The translations under genes and the position numbers were made by a program. A DNA stretch of 51,124 nucleotides, taken from positions 4,723,889 through 4,775,012 of the forward strand of contig CP070648.1 in NCBI GenBank assembly GCA_020354555.1, written 5' to 3'. The notes below the pieces were generated by a model, which saw only the letters and a program-made list of their open reading frames with translations, was not told the DNA's origin and searched no databases. This document shows positions 35,722-46,403 of this stretch, piece by piece (positions within the stretch are counted from its first letter, which is position 1; each line of letters opens with the position of its first letter). The stretch comes from Armatimonadota bacterium. GTDB taxonomy: Bacteria > Armatimonadota > Hebobacteria > GCA-020354555 > CP070648.

Positions 35722-36684
35722 GTGATGGCCTACTTCACAGTCGCACTCGTCGCGCTGGCCGCGCTGTCACTCGCGGCGGGGGCGGCGTCGAGCCAGACGT
35801 GGGCACAGAAGCTCGGGTGGGGGGCGAATGACCGCGTGCTCATCGTCCACGCGGACGACGTCGGCATGTGTCATTCAACCAACCTTGGCGCGACGGCTGC
35901 CTACGAATGCGGCATCGTCAGCTCGATGAGCGTCATGATGCCGTGCCCGCACGTCGGCGAGATCGCCGACTACCTCAGGGAGCATCCCGAGACCGACGCG
36001 GGGCTGCACCTCACCCTAACCTCGGAATGGCCGCGCTACCGCTGGGGGCCGGTGGCGGGCGCCGCCAACGTGCCCGGACTCACGGACGAGCGCGGCCGTT
36101 TGTGGCAGGACGGCGACCTCGTGCTGAGACACGCGCCCCCGGATGAGGTCGAGATCGAGATCCGCGCGCAACTCGATCGCGCGCTCGAGTGCGGGATCAG
36201 CCCGACGCACATGGACTCGCACATGGCCGTTCTCTTTCTGTCGCGGGAGTACTTCACGCGCTATGTCAAGGTCGCCGCCGAGCACGGCCTCCCCATCCTG
36301 GCCGTTGACATGGCGCCGGAGCGTTACCCCGATCACGCACCGTACCCGGCGCAGCACCTGAAGGCCGTCATGCGGACGGTGTGGAACGCGGGGCTGCCCG
36401 TCATTGATGATGTCAGAGCCGAAACGTACGGCTGGCCGGTCGAGGAGAGACGCGCCGAGTACATCAAGCTGCTGCGCGGCCTTGCGCCGGGGATCACGGA
36501 GGTCATCGTTCACTGCGCCGCCGACACGACTGAAATGCGCACCATCTCGGATGACGCGTCACGGTGGATCGCCGACGGACGGATCATGCTCGATCCGGGG
36601 CTGCGAAACATCATCGAGGACGAGGGGATCATCCTCACGACGTGGCGCGAACTGAAGGTCCGGCGCGACGCCGCAGCCAGCTAG
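35722..36684 (+). CDS. Exported YdjC/ChbG-like polysaccharide deacetylase, copy 2
   Basis: A 320-residue paralogue of the preceding gene with the same layout: signal peptide (about 1-24), VHADDVGMC, THMDSHMAVLF and VHCAADT metal or active-site segments, and the same end (IIEDEGIILTTWRELK). The two clearly arose by tandem duplication and share most motifs while differing in their mid-regions, suggesting different substrates. Starts at GTG 35722 or ATG 35725; the ribosome site is weak. It converges on the transaldolase across a GC-rich hairpin. Confidence 0.88.
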   Translation: MMAYFTVALVALAALSLAAGAASSQTWAQKLGWGANDRVLIVHADDVGMCHSTNLGATAAYECGIVSSMSVMMPCPHVGEIADYLREHPETDAGLHLTLTSEWPRYRWGPVAGAANVPGLTDERGRLWQDGDLVLRHAPPDEVEIEIRAQLDRALECGISPTHMDSHMAVLFLSREYFTRYVKVAAEHGLPILAVDMAPERYPDHAPYPAQHLKAVMRTVWNAGLPVIDDVRAETYGWPVEERRAEYIKLLRGLAPGITEVIVHCAADTTEMRTISDDASRWIADGRIMLDPGLRNIIEDEGIILTTWRELKVRRDAAAS

Positions 36685-36703
36685 AGATACGACGTTCTGC
36701 GAT

Positions 36704-36724
36704 CACGCCCGCGGCCCGGGCGTG
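36704..36724. terminator. Candidate bidirectional hairpin between convergent genes
   Basis: CACGCCCG at 36704-36711 pairs with CGGGCGTG at 36717-36724 with a 5-base loop. It sits exactly in the 65-base gap between the converging YdjC copy 2 and transaldolase genes. T-runs are lacking, so the call rests on position and stem strength. Confidence 0.45.
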
Positions 36725-36749
36725 CCGGTGCCGCGACCGCCGTCCCGGC

Positions 36750-37988
36750 TCATCCGATGAGCGAGCGGATGCGGTCGTCGAGCTTCTGCTGATCGGCGGT
36801 GAATGACAGCAGCCCGCTGCGGGTCATGAGGTCGTCGAGCGCGACCCGGCCTCGCCAGCGGCTGAGTTCGGGGATCTTCCCCTTGGCCGCGACCGCCGCC
36901 TCTTCGTCGCGCGTGAAGCGGTGGAAGAGCCGCGCGCCATGGTCATCCGAAGCGCGGACGAGGTCCTCGGGCGTCAGCTTGAGCAGATTCGCTCGCAGCA
37001 AGTCATCGGCGGTGGCGCGCGTCGCCTCGTCCACTTCCCACAGCACGTCGAGCCCGATGTCCTCCGCGTTCACGCCGTCATTCAGCAGGATCTCCGGATC
37101 GCGTTCGAGCTGCGAGCGGATGCCTTCCGGCGAAGCGCCGCCGGCGAGGAACTCCTCGGCCACCTTCGGCGGCACGGTCTGAACATCCACTCCCGCAAGA
37201 TCAGCCATTTGCGATGGCGCGCGCATACTCGCCGCGATCTGGCGAGTTGCAGCGGCAGGGCGAGCGTCCCGAGCCTGCCGTACGGCTCGCGCGGAGGCGA
37301 GCGTTACCTTCTCGCCGATATCGCGGCCGTCGCCCAATCCGTTGTCGCCGACCACCGCGTTGAGGCGGCCCAGAAACACGTTGACGAACCGCGGCCGCGC
37401 CAGCAGCGCGGCCAGGTAGTTCTGCCGCGCCGAGAAGCCCAGCGTGAAGTTGACCGCCACCCCTTCGCTTTCCAGCCGCGCGGCGGCACAGTAGCCCGCA
37501 GGGGTCAGCGGGACCTTGATGAGGAAGTAATCAGGGCAGACGGAATGATACCGCCGCCCGAACAGCACGCTCTCGTCAACCTGGTGCGCGAGCGAGGGAT
37601 GGAGTTCCACGCTGACGCGCACCCCGAACGTCGCGATCAGCGCCAACGCGACCCTGCAGTTGGCGATGAAGCCGACTTCCATGACCAGCTCGTGGCGCTC
37701 CACCGAACCCTCCGCGCTCCGCAAGCGCTCCGCGGCGGCACGGATCACGTCGTCGAGGGCTCCGGTCTGGATCACCTGGTTGACCAGCGTATTATTCGTC
37801 GTCAAACCCGAGAACTCGGACCGCCACAAGCGCCGCGCCGCATCGAGGTCACCGGTATCGAGCCACAGCTCCGTGCCGGCGGCGATGATTGCGGCGAGCC
37901 GGGCGTCCGACTGCGCTTCGACAGCGCCCGGACCACCCCAGTCCTGCAATGCGATTTCGTGTGACAATGTCGCGATCTTCGGCGTCAT
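36750..37988 (-). CDS. Transaldolase-family protein with C-terminal extension
   Basis: A 412-residue protein whose first 260 residues follow the transaldolase barrel: LWLDTGDLDAARRLW, GLTTNNTLV, the Schiff-base Lys158 in YFLIKVPLT, VNFTLGFSARQ and RQIAASMR. Transaldolase moves a dihydroxyacetone unit in the pentose phosphate pathway. The remaining 150 residues are helical and end in QQKLDDRIRSLIG; length exceeds the small and classical types, resembling long bacterial forms. ATG 37988 has GGAGGA close upstream, better than GTG 38000. Divergent from the TPR protein. Confidence 0.85.
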   Translation of the reverse strand: MTPKIATLSHEIALQDWGGPGAVEAQSDARLAAIIAAGTELWLDTGDLDAARRLWRSEFSGLTTNNTLVNQVIQTGALDDVIRAAAERLRSAEGSVERHELVMEVGFIANCRVALALIATFGVRVSVELHPSLAHQVDESVLFGRRYHSVCPDYFLIKVPLTPAGYCAAARLESEGVAVNFTLGFSARQNYLAALLARPRFVNVFLGRLNAVVGDNGLGDGRDIGEKVTLASARAVRQARDARPAAATRQIAASMRAPSQMADLAGVDVQTVPPKVAEEFLAGGASPEGIRSQLERDPEILLNDGVNAEDIGLDVLWEVDEATRATADDLLRANLLKLTPEDLVRASDDHGARLFHRFTRDEEAAVAAKGKIPELSRWRGRVALDDLMTRSGLLSFTADQQKLDDRIRSLIG

Positions 37989-38423
37989 GCATTCCTCCAC
38001 CTACGGGCGTTCTCGTGTTGCTGCAACCCTCTGGGCGTGATGCAAGTGGGCCATATCGGTGCGCCGCAGGCGAATGACGCCAGAGACGCACCGGTTCCGG
38101 AGCGCTACGCGGCGCGGCCACAGCTAGTCGTCCTCGAGGATCCGGCTCCGAGAGAGTCTCGGCGACTTCTGCAGTAACCGAGACTTGCCAGATGTCGTGC
38201 TCATGTTTTGCATGAGCGATCATACGGGAATTCGCACTGCGGGTCGGCGTGTCCTCTCGGTCGGTCTCGCCGCGGCCTTTAGACGCGCGACTCGCCGCTG
38301 ATGTGCCGCAGTGCCCGCCGCTCCCGCCAGGCGCACGTGCAGCGCAGGAGGGCGCGTGTGCGCGCAGGCAGAATAGGGTATGCAGCACAGGTGGGGGTGA
38401 TACATGAGCAGGGAGATCAGAGC
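37989..38423. other. Divergent intergenic region with two palindromes
   Basis: 435 bases without a gene between transaldolase and the TPR protein. It holds AGTCTCGG (38155-38162) perfectly inverted at 38178-38185, and GCTCATG (38199-38205) inverted at 38211-38217 with a 5-base loop. These could be operators for either gene. I see no reading frame with coding character. Confidence 0.55.
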
Positions 38424-39746
38424 GTGACCGATGACGTGCAGGCCACCCGCGATCAAGGGATTGAGGCTTTTCGGCAGGGGCGGGTAGATGACGCAATACG
38501 GCTCCTCAGTCAGGCCGTGTCGGACGACCCGCGAGATCACCGGGCCTACGCGGTGTTGGGCGCGGCGCACGTTCAGCGCAAGGAATACGAACAAGCCATC
38601 GCGGCGTTCGAGAACGCCCGCACCATACGGCCCGACGCGGCCCACATCCACTACAATCTGGGGCTGGCCTATCAGCGGGCGGGGAGGGCGGACGACGCCG
38701 TACCGGCATTCCAGGCGGCGCTCGAAGTTGACCCCACGTACGAGAAGGCGAAAGACGCTCTGAACCGGGCGCAGGCCGCTGCCCGGCCCCCCGGGCAGCC
38801 GTCCGGGCCGCCCCTGGCTCCGCCGGCGCCCGACGAGGCTTCGCCGGGCCCTGCGAGAATGCCCACCGTTCCACCCGCCGCGGAGGCTGCCCCGAGTCCG
38901 CCAGCGGCGGGGCAGGATGACTCGCCGACGGAGGAGAAGACGCCGTCCGCGCCGGAGCCGGAGCCGCCGACTCCCGCCGACGCCCGGCCCGGCCCTCCCA
39001 AGATGCCGAGCGTGCCGCCCGCGGCACCTGCTGCATCCGGGCCGCCGAAAGCACCGTGGGATACCGACAGCTCCACCGGCCCGGCCAAACCGGCAGACGA
39101 CACGTTCCAATTGCGTCGTCTCGGCGGCGGTCAGGAACCTGCGAAGCCAGCACCAGGCCAGAAGCAGGCGTCCGGGGAGGCCGCGTCCGGCGGGCCGCCG
39201 CGCGCGCCGTGGGAGATGGAGGGGAACCAGGTACAGCGCCTCCAGCGCCCTGTTGATCGCCGGCCAAAGGAGGCGCCGCCGCCGCGCCGTCCGGAGGCGA
39301 CACAGACACGCCGGCCCGGCTATGTCCCGCCGCGCACCAAGAAACCGACGCAGAGCCAATACGCGGCCGCGGGCGCGCTCGGCGGCGCGATCTACGGCGC
39401 GATCTTCATGGTCGTGCTCGTGGTGGTTGACCGCATCCTGGGCTCTCAATGGGGCGTCCTGGCCAAGGCGGGCAAGCCCGGATTGATTCCGCTCATCATC
39501 GGCGCCGCAATCACCGGCGCGTTGTTCGGCGCGATCATCGGCGTTCCGACGGCGGTCAGCGCAAACACGGCGCCGGGCATCTACACCGGCGTCGGCCTGT
39601 GGGTGTTCGTCGCCATCATCATCCATCTGCGCGCGGGCACCACCGGACTTCCGCTGCTCCTGGGCCTGGGGGTGGGCGCGGTGTACGGCCTGCTCATGGG
39701 TTGGATCGTCGCCAGCCAGACCAATTCGTCCATCAAGCGCGAGTAG
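38424..39746 (+). CDS. TPR protein with proline-rich linker and C-terminal membrane domain
   Basis: A 440-residue protein. Residues about 8-110 hold three tetratricopeptide repeats (AYAVLGAAHVQRKEYEQA, IHYNLGLAYQRAGRADDA). A Pro/Ala-rich linker (about 115-310) contains internal repeats GPARMPTVPP / GPPKMPSVPP and GPPKAPWD / GPPRAPWE. The C-terminal 120 residues have about four hydrophobic helices with small-residue motifs (GGAIYGAIF, GALFGAIIG). This looks like a membrane-anchored scaffold; function unknown. GTG 38424 after GGGAG fits the start of the first repeat; the longer frame upstream is arginine-rich noise. Confidence 0.75.
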   Translation: MTDDVQATRDQGIEAFRQGRVDDAIRLLSQAVSDDPRDHRAYAVLGAAHVQRKEYEQAIAAFENARTIRPDAAHIHYNLGLAYQRAGRADDAVPAFQAALEVDPTYEKAKDALNRAQAAARPPGQPSGPPLAPPAPDEASPGPARMPTVPPAAEAAPSPPAAGQDDSPTEEKTPSAPEPEPPTPADARPGPPKMPSVPPAAPAASGPPKAPWDTDSSTGPAKPADDTFQLRRLGGGQEPAKPAPGQKQASGEAASGGPPRAPWEMEGNQVQRLQRPVDRRPKEAPPPRRPEATQTRRPGYVPPRTKKPTQSQYAAAGALGGAIYGAIFMVVLVVVDRILGSQWGVLAKAGKPGLIPLIIGAAITGALFGAIIGVPTAVSANTAPGIYTGVGLWVFVAIIIHLRAGTTGLPLLLGLGVGAVYGLLMGWIVASQTNSSIKRE

Positions 39747-39790
39747 CGCGCCGGGTCGCCACCACGGCGACCGCCGGAGGAGGAAGGCTC

Positions 39791-40516
39791 ATGTCTAATA
39801 TGGCGCGCCTAGCGCTGCTGTGCGTTGTCATCGGCCTCATGCTGCCCGCCGACGCGCTTGCGGAGGCGCGGACGTATGTCTGCCACCGCGCCCGCGGCGG
39901 GATTGCGATAGATGGTAGGCTCGACGATGCCGGGTGGCGCGGGATACCGTGGACCGCCGGCTTCCGCCGCTTTCGCGCGCCGGAAGAGACGACCCCCCAG
40001 CGCACGTTCGTCAAAGCCGCATGGGATGATCACGCCCTGTATGTCGCTTTGCGCGTGTATGACACCGACCCCTGGGCGACGAAGACGACCCGCGACGACA
40101 GCCTGTGGGAAGAGGAAGTCGTCGAGGTTTACATTGACGAGAATGGCGACCGGCTGAACTACCGCGAGTTCGAGATCAATCCGCTCGGCACCGTGATTGA
40201 CCTGCTGATCCCGCAGGCGGGACATCAGGTCGGCTGGGAGGCATGCGCACGCTGGAACGGGCAGGGCTGGCGCACGGCGGTGGGGATGTACGACGCCGCG
40301 ACGCGGCCGCACTGGGTGGCGGAGATGGCGTTCCCGTGGGGCATGTTCGACGAAGCGGCGCACTTGCCGCCGCACGTCGGGGATATGTGGCGGATACAGT
40401 TCTACCGCATTGAGCGCCCGCGGCCGGGCGAGGAACTGGTCGCCACCTCCTGGTCACCGACGCCCGACTTCCACGTGCCCGAGCACTTCGGGCGGCTTGC
40501 CTTTACGGAGCGATGA
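39791..40516 (+). CDS. Exported CBM9-like carbohydrate-binding protein
   Basis: A 241-residue protein: signal peptide about 1-22, then one CBM9-like beta-sandwich domain with IAIDGRLDDAGWRGIPWT, FVKAAWDDHALYVALRVYD, WEEEVVEVYIDENGD, YREFEINPLGTVIDL, WVAEMAFPW and MWRIQFYRIERP, ending FGRLAFTER. Such single-domain proteins bind sugars or heme-like ligands in the envelope. GGAGGAGGAAG precedes ATG 39791. It follows the TPR protein by 44 bases and may be cotranscribed. Confidence 0.87.
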   Translation: MSNMARLALLCVVIGLMLPADALAEARTYVCHRARGGIAIDGRLDDAGWRGIPWTAGFRRFRAPEETTPQRTFVKAAWDDHALYVALRVYDTDPWATKTTRDDSLWEEEVVEVYIDENGDRLNYREFEINPLGTVIDLLIPQAGHQVGWEACARWNGQGWRTAVGMYDAATRPHWVAEMAFPWGMFDEAAHLPPHVGDMWRIQFYRIERPRPGEELVATSWSPTPDFHVPEHFGRLAFTER

Positions 40517-40637
40517 CGGGCTTCATCCGCAGCTTCGCGGATGGTCGGGAGCAACGGGCTGCTGCCGGCCGCGAATTCGCATGGAAGGCGCGTCCCCCCG
40601 GTTTGCGCGATGCCCGATCCGCTGCCGATCAGGTCTT

Positions 40638-41441
40638 TCAGATGAAATCGTCGCGGGGGGCAGTTTGGGGGAGGTCGGGGGTGACGGGCAGGCGGCGCTT
40701 GAACTCGGAACCGCGCATGAGTTCGATGACGCGGGTGACGGCCGCCCGCGGGAAGCCCTCCGCGATGACCTGGCGCTCGCTCATCTCGAGATCCACAAGG
40801 CGATAGAGGATGCGGTCGGCGTCCTCGTACGACACGCCCATTTCCCCCTCGTCGGTCTGCCCGCGCCACAGGTCCGCGGACGGCGGTTTGTCAATGATGC
40901 GCTGCGGCAGGCCGAGGTGGCCCGCCATCTGCCGCACCTGCGTCTTGTAGAGGCATCCCAGCGGCCACAGCGCCGCGCCCATGTCGCCCCAGAGGGTGAA
41001 GTACCCGAGCAGCCATTCAGTGCGATTGCTGGTCCCGACCACCAGGCCGCCGATCGCCGCCGACTGGTCGTAGAGAATCGTCATCCGCTCGCGCGCCATC
41101 TTGTTGCCGCGCCGGACCCTGTCGGCATCGGCGAAGCGCTCGAAGTATGCGTCTATCTGCTGCGTGATGTCTAACTCGATGCGCTCGGCCCCGGCAAGTG
41201 CGATGACCGCGTCAATATCCTGGCGCGCGTCCGCCGACAGCCCGCCGTAGGGCAGGATGACACAGGTGAGGCGCCCCTTGCCCAGCGCTTGTGAAGCGAG
41301 CAGCGCGGCGGTGGAGGAATCGAGCCCTCCCGACAGCCCGATCACCGCACGGTCGCATCGGGCCTGCTCGAAAAAGCCGGCGATGAAGTCAACGAGAACT
41401 CCCCGCACCTGCTCGCAGTCCACGGACAATTCACCCGACAT
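40638..41441 (-). CDS. nadE: NH3-dependent NAD+ synthetase
   Basis: A 267-residue ATP-pyrophosphatase that amidates nicotinate adenine dinucleotide with ammonia in the last step of NAD synthesis. Motifs: PP-loop GLSGGLDSSTAALL, GTSNRTEWLLGYFTLWGD, PLGCLYKTQVRQMA and PPSADLWRGQTDEGEMG. There is no N-terminal glutaminase domain, so it uses free ammonia. I use ATG 41441 with GGAG upstream rather than the longer frame. Converges on the CBM9-like gene and follows the zinc-binding membrane gene. Confidence 0.94.
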   Translation of the reverse strand: MSGELSVDCEQVRGVLVDFIAGFFEQARCDRAVIGLSGGLDSSTAALLASQALGKGRLTCVILPYGGLSADARQDIDAVIALAGAERIELDITQQIDAYFERFADADRVRRGNKMARERMTILYDQSAAIGGLVVGTSNRTEWLLGYFTLWGDMGAALWPLGCLYKTQVRQMAGHLGLPQRIIDKPPSADLWRGQTDEGEMGVSYEDADRILYRLVDLEMSERQVIAEGFPRAAVTRVIELMRGSEFKRRLPVTPDLPQTAPRDDFI

Positions 41442-41525
41442 AGTGCGCTCTCCGCGGCGGGTGTTGTTGCCGGTGGGCAGTCTCGCCACCACGCCGGGCG
41501 AGGCTCTGCGCGACCGACAAGGAGT

Positions 41526-42068
41526 TCACCCGCGCCATACCCAGTATATTGCGGCGCCAGCGGCGAGGAGCCCGGCGAGGCCCCAATCGCCGACGCCGAC
41601 GCTGTTCGCCGCGCGCACGAACGACAGGGAGGCCGGCGCGCCGGCCTCCGCGAGCAAGCGCGCATGCCCCGCCACCGCGCCGCTGAAGGCGCCGAGGGCG
41701 GCGGCGATACCTGCGGCGGCCTGGACGCTCGGGGCGAGTATGCGACGGACCATCGTGCGCGCCACATGCCCGACGAGCAGACCGAGAAGTATTCCAGTCA
41801 GCCAGTTGAGCCAGCCGAAATACCCCAGCGCCGATCCGGCGGCGAGCGCGGTTGCCACGGCCGCGGCGCCGGCGGCGAAGCGCCTGCGGCGCGACACGGG
41901 CTGAATCTCAATCCCGTACATGCACTCGATGCACCGCGTGCCGACCGGGCCGTGATTGACACACTCCGGGCACAGCGGCTTGCCGCATGCGCCGCACCGG
42001 ACGAAGGCCGCGCGCCCGGGATGATAGTGACAGGTTGTCTCGGTGCTGTCGTCGCCGTCGCTGGACAT
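41526..42068 (-). CDS. Small membrane protein with B-box-like zinc-binding head
   Basis: A 180-residue protein. Residues about 13-49 have Cys13, a His pair, Cys25, Cys28, Cys33, Cys36, His39, Cys46 and Cys49, a B-box/zinc-ribbon arrangement (CHYHPG, CGACGKPLCPECV). An Arg-rich stretch (about 57-62) then leads to three or four membrane helices. The family is common in uncultured bacteria, often fused to or near rhomboid domains, and its role is unknown. ATG 42068 has no clear ribosome site. Lies between ftsH and nadE on the same strand. Confidence 0.75.
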   Translation of the reverse strand: MSSDGDDSTETTCHYHPGRAAFVRCGACGKPLCPECVNHGPVGTRCIECMYGIEIQPVSRRRRFAAGAAAVATALAAGSALGYFGWLNWLTGILLGLLVGHVARTMVRRILAPSVQAAAGIAAALGAFSGAVAGHARLLAEAGAPASLSFVRAANSVGVGDWGLAGLLAAGAAIYWVWRG

Positions 42069-42213
42069 GGGTGCGTCTATGTTCGGCGGCGGCGGACGGC
42101 GAACCTTTTGAGGGACACGCCCGGCACGCGCGGCCAGGACGTGTCCGCCCGCGGCGAAGACCGCGCGCCCGGATGCATGGGACGATGCGCCCGGCCCTTG
42201 CCCCAAAGGCAGA

Positions 42214-42236
42214 GCGCCAGGCTTACAGCCTGGCGC
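42214..42236. terminator. Perfect 10-bp hairpin downstream of ftsH
   Basis: GCGCCAGGCT at 42214-42223 and AGCCTGGCGC at 42227-42236 form a stem with a 3-base loop, in the gap after the ftsH stop. It could end ftsH transcription or be a palindromic repeat. No T-run follows on the minus strand. Confidence 0.5.
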
Positions 42237-42272
42237 CCCTGCGACCCAAGCGCCGGTAGGATTGTCAGGAAA

Positions 42273-44192
<1,920 letters not shown>

Positions 44193-44278
44193 GAATCAGC
44201 CTCCAGCACAAGCCCGCTGCTTGCGCCGTTCTATTACTTTCCCCATTTCTCCCTTGCGGACACAACGAATTCACTAGG

Positions 44279-44307
44279 ATTATAGCACAGTGCTGGGCGC
44301 CAAACAA
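44279..44307 (-). promoter_or_regulatory. Promoter of ftsH with extended -10
   Basis: On the minus strand TTGTTT (44307-44302) and TATAAT (44284-44279) are 17 bases apart, and a TGC precedes the -10. The ftsH start is about 80 bases downstream. Confidence 0.75.
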
Positions 44308-44479
44308 CGCAGGTGCTTGCTCGACGATGGGGTTTTGTCGCGCTGCAGCCACAGTGATAACCGGCCGAGACGGGTCCGTTTGCCGGGGGCGCACGGCCAA
44401 ATGCCGATGCGGGGCGTTGTCGCGGCCGCTCTGTTGATGAGGCCGCACAGCGGTCTCGAGCGCGCGGGACGCACCGTCG

Positions 44480-45316
44480 CTACGGCTGATCCGGGCCGAC
44501 TTCTCCCAACGGCTCGTTCATGCTGCCGGTGCGATAGCCGCGCAGGTCAGCCGCGACGTAAGTGTAGCCTAGCTCGCGCAGGCGCGCGTCAATGCGGTCG
44601 CGCAGCGCCGGGTCGAGCAGGCGGCTGATGTCCTCCGCGGCCACCTCGATGCGCGCCACATCGCCGTGATGCCGCACCCGCACCTGCTTGAAGCCGAGGG
44701 CGCGCAGGGATGATTCCGCGGCATCCACACGGCGGAGTTCGTCCGGCGTTATCCGCTGCCCGTAGGGGAAGCGCGAGGCGAGGCACGCGAATGACGGCTT
44801 GTCCCACGTCGGCAAGCCCATGTCGCGCGACAGGGCGCGGATCTCGGTCTTGGTCAGGCCGGCTTCCTGCAACGGGCTGCGGACGCCCAGCTCGCGCGCC
44901 GCCTTCATCCCCGGTCGCCAGTCGCCGAGGTCGTCGTGGTTCGAGCCGTCACACACCCATTCCAGCCCGCGCCGCCGGGCCACGTCGAGCAGTTTGCCGA
45001 AAAGCTCCTGCTTGCAGTGGTAGCAGCGGTCGGGCGGGTTGGCGGCGAACTGCTCGATGCCGAGCTCCGAGGTCGTCAGCAGTTCATGAGGGACGTCGAG
45101 GTCGGCCGCCAGCGCGGAGGCATCCTCAATCTCGCTCTGAGGATACGTCTCGGAGCACGCGGTGGCCGCCAGCAGTCGGTCGCGCGGGAGTTCCTGCGAC
45201 GCTACCTTGAGCAGCAGGCTGCTGTCAACGCCGCCCGAGAAGGCGACGAGCGCGCTCCCCATCTCGCGCAGGATCTGGCGCAGTCGTTCCAGCTTCGCGT
45301 GGGTTTCGTTCGTCAC
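44480..45316 (-). CDS. larE: LarE-like ATP-dependent sacrificial sulfur transferase
   Basis: A 278-residue PP-loop protein. The ATP motif is AFSGGVDSS (about 25-33). Three Cys stand out: Cys98 and Cys101 in DRCYHCKQ and Cys178 in [11 protein letters not shown], the last matching the sacrificial sulfur Cys of LarE. In some LarE proteins three Cys bind a 4Fe-4S cluster used as a reusable sulfur source; this set may fit, but I have not aligned it. LarE normally adds sulfur to the nickel-pincer precursor with LarB and LarC, which are not here. GTG 45316 has GAGG upstream; GTG 45358 overlaps the thi4 stop and is an alternative. Confidence 0.85.
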   Translation of the reverse strand: MTNETHAKLERLRQILREMGSALVAFSGGVDSSLLLKVASQELPRDRLLAATACSETYPQSEIEDASALAADLDVPHELLTTSELGIEQFAANPPDRCYHCKQELFGKLLDVARRRGLEWVCDGSNHDDLGDWRPGMKAARELGVRSPLQEAGLTKTEIRALSRDMGLPTWDKPSFACLASRFPYGQRITPDELRRVDAAESSLRALGFKQVRVRHHGDVARIEVAAEDISRLLDPALRDRIDARLRELGYTYVAADLRGYRTGSMNEPLGEVGPDQP

Positions 45317-45354
45317 GGCGCGGACCTCGTTCCTCGCCCCACGGGCGTGGTCGG

Positions 45355-46164
45355 TCACTTTGCCGGCGCCGCGCTGGCGAGGGACGAGGCGGCGATCTTC
45401 GCTGCTCGCTTGCCCGACAACAGCATGGCGCCGAAGGTCGGGCCCATGCGCGGCAGACCGTACACGGTTGACACGGCCATGCCGCAGACGATCAAGCCCG
45501 GATGCGCCTCGCCGGTGTGTTCGACGATCAGGTCCTCGCTGCGCTCCACCCACATCGCGCCGAAGCCGACGGTCTTGAGCAATCCTCGCTCCTCGAGCTT
45601 GCGGGCGACCTGGGCGTCGTGCCCGGTGGCGTCGATGACGACTTTCGCTTCGAGGGCGATGGGGTCAACGCAGGTTATCTCGCGCGGCATCGCGGCAACC
45701 GGGGTCCAGTTGACCACCGCGCCGGCCACGCGGTTGCCTTCGCGCAGCACGATGTCGTCGAACACGGTGAGGCTGGCGATCTTGACGCCCGCGTCGCACG
45801 CGGCGGCGATCAGCTTGGAGCACGCATGGGGGCCGTCGGCGACATAGAGCCCGGGGAACGCCTCCTCGTACGGCACGCCCAATTCGTCGAGGGCGAGGTG
45901 CCCCGGCGCGCGCACCGTCAGCTTGTTCATGAGGTAGCCGCCGATCCAGAAGCCGCCGCCGAGGTAGTTGTTGCGCTCGATGATGAAGGTGCGGTAACCC
46001 TGGGCGGCCAGCTCGCGGCCCGCCATCAGCCCGGAAGGACCGCCGCCGACGATGATGACGTCGCTCTCGACGTATTCCATGAACTGGTGGGCGAACCGGC
46101 CGACGATGGCGCGGGTGACCTCCTTCTCGCCCACTGCTGCGAACTTCGGTGATTCCTCAGCCAT
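45355..46164 (-). CDS. thi4: Thi4-like thiazole synthase
   Basis: A 269-residue FAD/NAD-binding Thi4 protein, which makes the thiamin thiazole precursor from NAD and glycine (an archaeal relative is a ribose-1,5-bisphosphate isomerase, so that is the alternative). Visible: nucleotide site VGGGPSG (about 39-45), [23 protein letters not shown], the TGHDAQV segment (about 180-186) and the C-terminal [24 protein letters not shown]. The suicidal Cys of yeast Thi4 follows the TGHD segment; here no Cys lies there, so it is probably of the catalytic type that uses external sulfide. AGGAGG precedes ATG 46164. Coupled to larE downstream. Confidence 0.87.
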   Translation of the reverse strand: MAEESPKFAAVGEKEVTRAIVGRFAHQFMEYVESDVIIVGGGPSGLMAGRELAAQGYRTFIIERNNYLGGGFWIGGYLMNKLTVRAPGHLALDELGVPYEEAFPGLYVADGPHACSKLIAAACDAGVKIASLTVFDDIVLREGNRVAGAVVNWTPVAAMPREITCVDPIALEAKVVIDATGHDAQVARKLEERGLLKTVGFGAMWVERSEDLIVEHTGEAHPGLIVCGMAVSTVYGLPRMGPTFGAMLLSGKRAAKIAASSLASAAPAK

Positions 46165-46199
46165 CTACACATCCTCCTGCGCCGGCAGCGCCGACGCCT

Positions 46200-46272
46200 T
46201 GATTCGCCTGGGCCACGTGACCCGCCTGCGGCGCGTGAGCGGCCTGCAGCGGGTCAACTCGCCTGCGGCGAG
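46200..46272. repeat. Degenerate 18-bp tandem repeat, four copies, between thiS and thi4
   Basis: On the plus strand four units start at 46200, 46218, 46236 and 46254, each with TGA or TCA, then a CG-rich tetramer, CCTG and a CG-rich tail. The fourth unit has one extra base. It lies in the 239-base gap between thiS and thi4. The last unit contains ACTCGCC (46257-46263) inverted as GGCGAGT (46267-46273), so the RNA would form a short hairpin, and parts of others are also self-complementary. Confidence 0.6.
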
Positions 46273-46403
46273 TAAACATCGGGCAGCGCCGTGCGTCCGG
46301 CGCCGCCCTGAAGTGAGTTCAACCATATGATATGTTACCCACCGCAGCCGGGTTGTCCTGCCGCGGCATGGCCGCGTGCGCGACACAGAGCGCGACAGCG
46401 TCG

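Noticed and set aside
46165-46403. TPP riboswitch upstream of thi4
   Set aside because: I looked for the conserved CTGAGA and ACCTGATC-like blocks on the minus strand and did not find them; only the tandem repeat is present.
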